Below are positions 35,091 through 41,787 of a stretch of 58,141 nucleotides of DNA, in pieces. This DNA comes from a virus. The number at the start of each line of letters is the position of its first letter. Position 1 is the first letter of the stretch. Both the position numbers and the translations under genes were made by a program. The notes below the pieces were generated by a model that was not told the DNA's origin, did no database searches, and saw only the letters and a list, made by a program, of their open reading frames with translations. The stretch covers positions 1 to 58,141 of IMG/VR virus record IMGVR_UViG_3300025168_000098; one strand, given 5' to 3'.

Positions 35091-35513
35091 TTAGAACCCC
35101 CTGTTAGCAAAGATATCTCTTGGTGCATTTCTGCTTCCTCTTCGACCTGCTGATGGATTGTTTCTCAATGGTGTTGAAAGAACTTTTCCTGTCATGTCAA
35201 CTAATACATCTGTGCGTGAAACTGAGAGGTCGAATGTTTGTGTTGCCCTTCGTAGGTAAACAGTTTTCACTTGACCATTTCTTACGATTACAACTACTAA
35301 ATCTCCATTGCTGGTATTGCCCCATGCTTGGCCTCTTTGTGAGCCTAAGTCATGTGCAATGATTCCTACTGATTTTGTTCCATACTTTGCAGATGCTTTT
35401 CTAACTGCTGAAATTACTTTTTGTGCTTCTTCTCCAACTAATCTTTCGTCAACTCTTTGTAAAGCGTGGACTGATAGGTTTGGTCGGTTTGTTGGTTGGC
35501 TCATGTGGCTCAT
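35091..35513 (-). CDS. Small protein with HAxxRxxER motif (DUF4258/RelE-like?)
   Basis: 140 aa starting MSHMSQPTNR. HALQRVDER at 16-24 is the N-terminal helix signature of DUF4258/RelE-fold proteins; the beta-rich middle (SNGDLVVVIVRNGQVKTVYLRR) is compatible. Such proteins are often toxin RNases, but catalytic residues cannot be assigned. It is in the class B promoter family with an inverted repeat across the start, and is followed by a 43-aa gene that might be an antitoxin. Confidence 0.45.
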   Translation of the reverse strand: MSHMSQPTNRPNLSVHALQRVDERLVGEEAQKVISAVRKASAKYGTKSVGIIAHDLGSQRGQAWGNTSNGDLVVVIVRNGQVKTVYLRRATQTFDLSVSRTDVLVDMTGKVLSTPLRNNPSAGRRGSRNAPRDIFANRGF

Positions 35514-35522
35514 AAATGAGCC
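35507..35522 (-). promoter_or_regulatory. Inverted repeat across start codon (GGCTCAT-TT-ATGAGCC)
   Basis: Perfect 7-bp arms; ATG starts the right arm, as at 9908 and 20446. Confidence 0.65.
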
Positions 35523-35534
35523 ACCGTAGGCTTC

Positions 35535-35580
35535 CCCCTTATCAATATATCCCAAATATCAATGGTTTTTGATATCAAAA
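35535..35580 (-). promoter_or_regulatory. Class B promoter
   Basis: Minus strand TTTTGATATCAAAAACCATT, then TATATTGATAAGGGGGAAGCC. Third member of the family. Confidence 0.7.
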
Positions 35581-35961
35581 TTACTTTTTTGACTTGAGCC
35601 GTGTGTTGAGTTCAACATCTGTGCTATGTCTAATCCGATGACAATTTGAACACAACACAACACACTTCTCAATTTCTCCTAGAATCTTTTCTTTTCCATA
35701 TCCATCATGAACCATTTTTGAAACTATTGAAAACTTTTCAGAAGAATCTAAATGATGAAAATCTAAAATCCAAGAATGAGGATATCCTGAGATACTACAA
35801 TCAGCACATTTCAGCGTGTGTTTTATTGACTTGAACCATTCTTTCATTTGTTCTCTTCTGACCTTCTTTTTGTGCTTGTATGATGCTTTCCGTTCAGCAT
35901 ATCTTTTCTTCTGATACCTACGATTGTAGGCTACTCTTTTCGATGCGTCTTTGTAAGGAAT
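35581..35961 (-). CDS. HNH endonuclease, start codon apparently ATT
   Basis: Core from residue about 50: CADC, DFHHL, then CSNCH...H, a Cys4-zinc HNH motif. First ATG is at 35847 (88 aa), but the frame stays open upstream and reads PYKDASKRVAYNRRYQKKRY, matching the usual MPYKD(P)xK N-terminus of phage HNH proteins. In the M position the codon is ATT (35959-35961). Either ATT starts translation or a start was lost. Function: nicking or homing, or head-packaging helper as in some HK97-like phages. Confidence 0.7.
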   Translation of the reverse strand: MPYKDASKRVAYNRRYQKKRYAERKASYKHKKKVRREQMKEWFKSIKHTLKCADCSISGYPHSWILDFHHLDSSEKFSIVSKMVHDGYGKEKILGEIEKCVVLCSNCHRIRHSTDVELNTRLKSKK

Positions 35962-36006
35962 GAATCGAACCTGATTATTTGCTGTTATTGATAGTTATGA
36001 CTGAGA

Positions 36007-36360
36007 TTATCTTTTTCCGCCAAAATAAGGAGTTCCGTGTCCTTCGGAAATTAATTTTTCAGCAACATCGAACTGTTCATCACCTGTTGACATCAACAGG
36101 CTTCCAAGACACCTGCCGAACTTTCCGACTCCGTGAGATTGCAGAATTATTTTATCAGCACCAGCAACTAATTCTTTCATTCTCTCTTTCGCTTCAAGAC
36201 CTTTCTTTTTTTCTTCTAAATCTCTTGTTCTTGTTTCAGGAGTATTTAGTCCATAAATCCTGATTCGGATATTGTGATGAACTTTGAAACCTAAGTCAAC
36301 TCTTGCGTCAACGGTGTCTCCATCAACAACCCTTAGAACATTGATTGCGTATTCAAACAT
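36007..36360 (-). CDS. Staphylococcal-nuclease-like (thermonuclease) protein
   Basis: 117 aa. VDGDTVDARVDLG near 12-24, RIRIYGLNTPETR near 32-44 and GKFGRCLG near 79-86 match the SNase OB-fold core with its two arginines and acidic ligands. No signal peptide, so it acts in the cytosol or is packaged. Short, single domain. Placed in the head-tail gene block next to the HNH gene. Confidence 0.85.
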   Translation of the reverse strand: MFEYAINVLRVVDGDTVDARVDLGFKVHHNIRIRIYGLNTPETRTRDLEEKKKGLEAKERMKELVAGADKIILQSHGVGKFGRCLGSLLMSTGDEQFDVAEKLISEGHGTPYFGGKR

Positions 36361-36366
36361 TCACAA

Positions 36367-36759
36367 TCACAGGGAACGTGCTTCGTCTGAGTTTTTAATT
36401 CCAAAAACAAAGTTTTCCTTTGTTAAATTATTATGGAATGTCATTGCTTTTCTGTAATGATTTAACTCATGTTCAGTAGCATCTCTTTTTACATATTCTT
36501 TGAAAATATTATTGATGAAAACTTCTATGTCATCGTCATCTTCCACATCTGTAACTTCTGCTAATGTTGGTAGTGGTGGATGTTTGTAATCTTCCTCAAC
36601 AACTTCCTCAACAATTTCTTCTGTTTCTTCTGATGCATCATCCCAAGATAAAACTGCATCGAGTCTTTCTGCTAGTTCTGTTTTCGTTCCTTCTGTGTCT
36701 AAACCATTTTCTTCACAAAGAGCGATTAGTTCTGCTTTCTTCAAATCTACGAGAGCCAT
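36367..36759 (-). CDS. SAP-domain protein
   Basis: 130 aa. Residues 4-33 (LKKAELIALCEENGLDTEGTKTELAERL) form a SAP motif, a DNA- or RNA-binding helix pair. Then an acidic linker and a helical C-terminal domain (YVKRDATEHELNHYRKAM). First gene of a transcript with the promoter at 36777. A second SAP protein is at 45465-45794. May bind viral DNA at the head or connector. Confidence 0.75.
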   Translation of the reverse strand: MALVDLKKAELIALCEENGLDTEGTKTELAERLDAVLSWDDASEETEEIVEEVVEEDYKHPPLPTLAEVTDVEDDDDIEVFINNIFKEYVKRDATEHELNHYRKAMTFHNNLTKENFVFGIKNSDEARSL

Positions 36760-36776
36760 ATTACTTGACCGTTGAT

Positions 36777-36792
36777 TTCCGGTTATTCAAGG
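36777..36792 (-). promoter_or_regulatory. Late-type promoter (TATA + ACCGGAA)
   Basis: Minus strand CCTTGAATAACCGGAA. TATA-like part is about 24-31 nt before ATG 36759. Same block at 44225-44240 before the portal gene. Confidence 0.5.
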
Positions 36793-36801
36793 AATCGGTA
36801 A

Positions 36802-37317
36802 TTATTCATTCCATCGGCATGAAACTGTGATTTCTGCTCGATATCCTGTAACGTCAGTTTTGTCAATATCTATACCACATAATGCATCTTTGAACTCAAT
36901 TGTTTTACCCATTTCTGACCTAACTATTCTAACAAAATGATAATCACTTCCACCAACTCCTGTCATACCACTTCCTGACTGTGGAGAAGTCAAAGTTTCA
37001 TTGTTCAAAACTAGCATTAATTTTTGAAATAATGACCAAACTTTTACTCTAGTTGGGGCATACAAAACTATTGAATAATATCCTGTTGAGATTTTTGGCT
37101 GGGCTGTCGAAGAACCACCTGTTAGATTGAATGCTTCTGAGTCTGTATATAGTGGAACAATTGAGATTTGATATGTCTTTTGACGCTTGAACTCAAGCCA
37201 TCCACTATTCACAATTGGAGTCCAAACTCCATCAGGAGAAGTCATATTTGTAGTGATTAAACTTGACAACATTGTATGTGGGTCTGTTGCTGGGATTCCT
37301 GTGCTTGAAATTGACAT
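36802..37317 (-). CDS. Tail terminator/completion-like protein
   Basis: 171 aa starting MSISSTG. Beta-rich, with YQISIVPLYTD and YSIVLYAPTRVKVWSLFQKL. It follows the connector gene by 10 nt and precedes tail genes, the place of neck/tail-completion proteins. Exact family not recognised. Confidence 0.5.
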   Translation of the reverse strand: MSISSTGIPATDPHTMLSSLITTNMTSPDGVWTPIVNSGWLEFKRQKTYQISIVPLYTDSEAFNLTGGSSTAQPKISTGYYSIVLYAPTRVKVWSLFQKLMLVLNNETLTSPQSGSGMTGVGGSDYHFVRIVRSEMGKTIEFKDALCGIDIDKTDVTGYRAEITVSCRWNE

Positions 37318-37327
37318 TAATATTCCC

Positions 37328-38005
37328 TCAATAGTTACCTTCCAAACCAAATGTAGCAACTGCAATCTTAGAATGTTTTTTGACTAATTCTAACATTTCT
37401 TTCAGGTCTGCTTCTGATGATTTTAACAATCTCGCCCACATCTCTTTTACTCTATCCATACAGTTCTCATCGTTCAATGCAGAACGTGCCGCATTTCTTG
37501 ATACCATCATGATTGTAGCCATCTTAGCCTCGATTGTAGGTGTTGCATTACCAGCAATATATTCGGCCTTCAAAGCAAGCACACCATCTTCCGTAAACTT
37601 CCCCATAAATCTTACAATTCCAGCCTCTTTATCATGTAGCCAATATTCATCTGTATTCCTGACCCTACCCTGCACTAAAGCCTTCTCAACACCACTATCA
37701 TTGATTGTGTAAATATTAGTTATTGATGCAACAGGTCGAACCCCCATGACCAAATGTTTAGTGAATCCGTTTATGTCAAAATATTCTGTAACTCCAACAG
37801 TTCCAGCAACTTGAACACCAGCATATGCATCCACTAATCTTGATGCATTTGAAATCATCAAAGCAATCTGAGAATCAGTTGCACCAATACCTTCTGAGAA
37901 GTTTACTCCTGTGTATGCTTCAACGTCTGCTAAAGTGCAATAATCAATTGCAGAAGTAGCACCTTCATCAACAATTAACTGCCCCATTGACCAGCCAATT
38001 GTCAT
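37328..38005 (-). CDS. Head-tail connector (gp6-like)
   Basis: 225 aa. DYCTLADVEAYTGVNF and the helix MISNASRLVDAYAG are typical of HK97 gp6-like adaptor proteins; the beta middle (TEYFDINGFTKHLV) and helical C-terminus agree. Lies after the capsid gene as expected. Confidence 0.7.
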   Translation of the reverse strand: MTIGWSMGQLIVDEGATSAIDYCTLADVEAYTGVNFSEGIGATDSQIALMISNASRLVDAYAGVQVAGTVGVTEYFDINGFTKHLVMGVRPVASITNIYTINDSGVEKALVQGRVRNTDEYWLHDKEAGIVRFMGKFTEDGVLALKAEYIAGNATPTIEAKMATIMMVSRNAARSALNDENCMDRVKEMWARLLKSSEADLKEMLELVKKHSKIAVATFGLEGNY

Positions 38006-38175
38006 TAGAAATCCACCTCTTTTTCATTAATAATTATTCCACCAAAAGTATAGCCCAAGAGAATCATTGTCATTGTCTAATCCTTTATGGTTTATCACCG
38101 ATGCTAAAGGACTTAGCCTGACGGCCTTTTGTAGCCATCAAACTAAGCCATTAGGCAAGGTTTGTTTCAACAGTT
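38006..38175 (-). other. Intergenic 170 bp with RNA hairpin
   Basis: No ORF. Holds the 16-bp hairpin described separately and an AT-rich stretch before the connector start. Confidence 0.7.
38110..38149 (-). ncRNA. Conserved-looking RNA hairpin after the capsid gene
   Basis: On the minus-strand RNA, arms GGCUUAGUUUGAUGGC and GCCGUCAGGCUAAGUC pair over all 16 positions using G-U wobbles, loop 8 nt. On the other strand several of these pairs are A-C mismatches, so only the transcribed strand folds. It starts 27 nt after the capsid stop: a processing, stabilising or attenuation element. Confidence 0.55.
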
Positions 38176-39237
38176 TCAGACTGTGTTGATTCCGTTGAAT
38201 CTACATAGTGCGTCAGCGTATCGAACACCGAATGCTATGTCTTGTCGTGGAATCAAAACGAATCTATCTTTTGTTGGCTCATCGTGGAAATCAATACTGA
38301 ATCTTCTGTCAGCATTTGTTGGGTTTCCAATCAAAGGACTTCTCTTGTGAACAAGTAAAGCAGTAGTCTTTGTGTGAACATTTGAACCACCTGTTGCTTT
38401 GTGAGTTCCATCCCAATGTAGGTTGGTAGCAAGAGCAGATGTTGCGAATACTGAGATACCGTAAATCTTTCCGATTTCTCCTGTTAATATTGTAGCACCG
38501 CTTCCATATTTATCGAGAGTTTGCAGTTGTTCTAATCCGAGCAGTTGAACCTCAAGATTTCTAGGAACTATCAAAGCAAGGTCATCACGGTTTTCTGCGT
38601 AAACACCAAGTTTGTCAATTGCTTCACGAATATGGGATAATGCGAAAGTTCCGCTTACTAGAACTGATTTTCCAGCAGACTTTCTTAGACCATCGAACAT
38701 TAGTAGGTAATCGTTGTCATCTGCATCAACACCTGTTGGGTTAGTAGATGCATTATAGATACCGTTAATGTTTGCACCATATGCACTTCCTGTTGCTGTA
38801 TCACCGTTTAGTAAAAGTGATTGCTCATTGAATGCAAGACGGGATGCGATATCATCACGAAGAACGGATAGTAAACCTTCAACACCGTATGCAATTAGAT
38901 AGTTTCCAACAGGCACGTTAGCAATCATAGTTTTCAAGGTCATTGTCAACTCAGCAGTTGTCTGAGATGATTCGCCCTGTGCTGTTCCTGATGTTGTATC
39001 TGCAAGTGTTTGTTGGTGGAATGCTACTGAACCTGTTAGGCTTGGAACATTTACAGTTCTACGAGACATTGGTAGTGCTGGGAATAATCCACGCATGAAG
39101 TTTCTTTCATACACTATCGCAATAATTTCGTCTGCTGTTTCAGTAGGCAACATTGTTGCCCCTGAACCTGCTGTATTGCCAGCAAGTGCATCTTTCACTC
39201 TTTCTACTACATCGTTAAACTCTATTTCTTCTGACAT
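38176..39237 (-). CDS. Major capsid protein, HK97 fold
   Basis: 353 aa. N-terminal helix, then LPTETADEIIAIVYERNFMRGLFP, VNVPSLTGSVAFHQQ (P-domain strand), ATGSAYGANINGIYN, and C-terminal RRFSIDFHDEPTKDRFVLIPRQDIAFGVRY, the usual layout of HK97-fold capsid proteins without a long scaffold domain. GAGGA ribosome site. Follows the protease-scaffold gene. Confidence 0.92.
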   Translation of the reverse strand: MSEEIEFNDVVERVKDALAGNTAGSGATMLPTETADEIIAIVYERNFMRGLFPALPMSRRTVNVPSLTGSVAFHQQTLADTTSGTAQGESSQTTAELTMTLKTMIANVPVGNYLIAYGVEGLLSVLRDDIASRLAFNEQSLLLNGDTATGSAYGANINGIYNASTNPTGVDADDNDYLLMFDGLRKSAGKSVLVSGTFALSHIREAIDKLGVYAENRDDLALIVPRNLEVQLLGLEQLQTLDKYGSGATILTGEIGKIYGISVFATSALATNLHWDGTHKATGGSNVHTKTTALLVHKRSPLIGNPTNADRRFSIDFHDEPTKDRFVLIPRQDIAFGVRYADALCRFNGINTV

Positions 39238-39279
39238 TTTATATTCCTCAGTTTGATTTTTTTTGTTCGACCTTTTTCC

Positions 39280-41142
39280 TCAGTTCCTATGTGCAATATT
39301 GGATTCTAGCCATGCCGCTAATCCGTTCATGCCGTTACTCACTTTTGGTTGTGGGTCGAATGTTTTGGTTGCTGTTTTCTTTGATGCAACAGTTGGGATA
39401 GATTTGCGAGATGGGGTTGCTTCAACACCAACTTCTGCAAGTCTTTCTTCTACTCTCTTGGCTACTTCCGCCTCAAGTTTTACTTCTGCTTCTCTTGCCG
39501 CTTTTTCTTCTTTTAGTGAAGTAATCTCAGCCTTTAGAGATGTGATTTCATCTTCTGAGTTATCGAGTATTTCTTCCTCAACAACTTCTGATTTTTCTTG
39601 CATAGAATCAAGAGTCTCCATGATACTCTTTAATGCAGATGCAACATCAATTAATGCTTCTCTTGGAGAAGGCATTTCAATTTCCTCTTCTACGGATTTT
39701 TCTTCCATCATTTCTTCTGTTGTTTCAATAACAACATCTTCTACTAATTCAGGAGTCTCAACAACTACTGATTCTTCTTCGGTTGCAGTAGCATCTTCTG
39801 TGATTAAGTCCATATCTTCGGAGTCCATTAATCCCTTGCTTGACTCTAAGTGGCTATTAACTGATTCGTCTGACTCAAGCCGACTCTCAATAGCATCTAA
39901 TTTGGCTAAAACATCGAAAATCATCTTTTTATCATCATCTTCATCATAATATCCCGCTTCTTCCGGTGCATCTGTTGTATCAACATCTATTCCTTCCCAC
40001 TCTTCGGATTTACCATAAACGACAGTAATGTATTGGTCATCTTCTTCGATTCTAACTATGTGCTTTTCAGTAGTATCGAAATCTAATTTTTTAATTTCTG
40101 ATTCTGAGTCTTTTTCATCACAGCAATCATCACCGCAATCACAATCTTCCATGTTGGTGTCAACACCTAACATTACAGATTTCTGAACTGAGAAAAGTGC
40201 GTCAGGACTTGCTGGAACATCAACAACAGAAGTTTCGACCCAATCAATTTCTGTAAACTTCATGTAGCAACTATCATCATCTTTACATTCTTTTACTGCC
40301 GCCTTAGCGATAAAACCGATTGAAAATGCTTTCAACATTCCTTTTCTGATTTTTCTTGTAATGTCTTTTTCTCCACCATCAATAATTGCAGTTCCCATAG
40401 GCATTTTTACACCGTCTTGTTCTTCCATAGAAACATCGGTCATACGGCCTATTACACCGTATGTTTTTGAGTGGTTGTATAGAATGACAGGATTCTTTGA
40501 ATACTTGTTCCAAGCATCCATGATTGCCTTAGAATCAACAAGTTCTCCATGCCTGTCTAGCATATCATCTCCACCGACATAAACTGCACCACGAATCTTA
40601 ACATCATCTGATTCTTTTTCTTGAACTGCTTTATCAATTTTGAATGGAGTAATTATTCTATAATGAATCTCAACAGGCATTGATTTACCGGCCTTAGAAT
40701 CGAAGTCAGAATCTCCAACTATTGTCGCATCTTCTATCGAGATTTCATGGGTCATATCATGTGTTGGATAACTCAAGGTTTTTATCGGATTCGGATGAAA
40801 TGACTTTTCATCAGCATCAAAAGTTCTCTTTAATCTTCTTGACCAAGATAGCCCTGCTCGACCACCCCAAAGTAATGCGGCGACCCATGCTGGTGAATCT
40901 TTATCAAAAGTCAAAAACCTTGCATTTCTTCCCCACCATCGAACCATTTTTTTGGCTTTGGCAATTGTGATTGGTGTGCCTCTAACAATTGCTCTTGCTT
41001 CTCTAACTGTGGCCGCTTCTAAACCACTTCCACCCATTCCTTCTTCTACCATTTTTATTCCTGTTTTACAGGCTGATTTGACACCTGCTGGTGGACTTAA
41101 TTGTTGTCTTGTTGGTGTTTTCTTAGTTTGTATTTCTGTCAT
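39280..41142 (-). CDS. Prohead protease fused to scaffold, with XkdF-like N-terminal domain
   Basis: 620 aa in three parts. Residues 40-105: a domain with ARAIVRG, a block ending AALLWGGRAGLSWSRR, found at the N-terminus of some phage proteases. Residues 180-330: U35-like protease with H224 (LYNHSKTYG) and S274 (FSIGF) and the ETSVVDVPASPDA segment. Residues 330-620: acidic linker with a Cys group (DCDCGDDCC), then long coiled coil (525-580) as scaffold. Likely cleaves its own scaffold during head maturation. Confidence 0.88.
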   Translation of the reverse strand: MTEIQTKKTPTRQQLSPPAGVKSACKTGIKMVEEGMGGSGLEAATVREARAIVRGTPITIAKAKKMVRWWGRNARFLTFDKDSPAWVAALLWGGRAGLSWSRRLKRTFDADEKSFHPNPIKTLSYPTHDMTHEISIEDATIVGDSDFDSKAGKSMPVEIHYRIITPFKIDKAVQEKESDDVKIRGAVYVGGDDMLDRHGELVDSKAIMDAWNKYSKNPVILYNHSKTYGVIGRMTDVSMEEQDGVKMPMGTAIIDGGEKDITRKIRKGMLKAFSIGFIAKAAVKECKDDDSCYMKFTEIDWVETSVVDVPASPDALFSVQKSVMLGVDTNMEDCDCGDDCCDEKDSESEIKKLDFDTTEKHIVRIEEDDQYITVVYGKSEEWEGIDVDTTDAPEEAGYYDEDDDKKMIFDVLAKLDAIESRLESDESVNSHLESSKGLMDSEDMDLITEDATATEEESVVVETPELVEDVVIETTEEMMEEKSVEEEIEMPSPREALIDVASALKSIMETLDSMQEKSEVVEEEILDNSEDEITSLKAEITSLKEEKAAREAEVKLEAEVAKRVEERLAEVGVEATPSRKSIPTVASKKTATKTFDPQPKVSNGMNGLAAWLESNIAHRN

Positions 41143-41154
41143 TTCAATACCCCA

Positions 41155-41385
41155 TTATTTTTCGACCCTTAACATCATGTCTAATTTTGTTTTTATTTCA
41201 GCAAGTTGGACTTTCACATCTTGCATATCTTCTTTGGCTTTTCGATGATGAGCCCCAAACTCATTCTTCACTTCATAGAGAGCGAAAACCATGAACCGAT
41301 ATAGTGCATAAATAGACCCCAAAAGTAAAACTAATGGTAAACCATAATCTTCAACTAAAGAAAATGTTGATAGTGCATCTGTCAT
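41155..41385 (-). CDS. Small membrane protein with coiled coil
   Basis: 76 aa. One membrane segment about 16-36 (LPLVLLLGSIYALYRFMVF), then a charged coiled coil. Holin-like small proteins look like this, but a virion membrane anchor is equally possible. Overlaps gp10-like by ATGA. GGGGTATTGAA precedes both this gene and the protease gene. Confidence 0.6.
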   Translation of the reverse strand: MTDALSTFSLVEDYGLPLVLLLGSIYALYRFMVFALYEVKNEFGAHHRKAKEDMQDVKVQLAEIKTKLDMMLRVEK

Positions 41386-41780
41386 TTCAATACCCCGTAG
41401 TTTCTGTCGAACTCATCTAGTGATTTTGTTAAAGATTTTTTCAAGTCTATTCTTGCATCTTTCATTACTGAAATTAACGCTGGTCTGAGATATGGAATTG
41501 GGTCATATGGTGCGAAACTAAATCGGCCAAACTCGACATATCTAGCATAATCAACTTTAGTTCCTTGACCACCAAAAGAAACAATCCTTTGTCTAGGATT
41601 TGCTGTTAATTCTATTCTTCCACTTGCTCTTAATGCACCTGTGCGAACAGGGGCATTTTTCTTTGCTTGGGTTAGTATTCTTGAAGCCAATAAATCTAGG
41701 TATGAAGGCACTATTTTGGTTGGAACTCTTTTCGACCCTCTTCTTAATTCAGAAGCGAAACGAGAAAAAGGTTTTGCCAT
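41382..41780 (-). CDS. HK97 gp10-like neck/tail-completion protein
   Basis: 132 aa. KKNAPVRTGALRASGRIEL followed by VDYARYVEFGRFS and PIPYLRPAL is the gp10-like signature. Usually encoded after the capsid; here it lies between portal and protease. Confidence 0.85.
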   Translation of the reverse strand: MAKPFSRFASELRRGSKRVPTKIVPSYLDLLASRILTQAKKNAPVRTGALRASGRIELTANPRQRIVSFGGQGTKVDYARYVEFGRFSFAPYDPIPYLRPALISVMKDARIDLKKSLTKSLDEFDRNYGVLK

Positions 41781-41787
41781 ATTTTAT

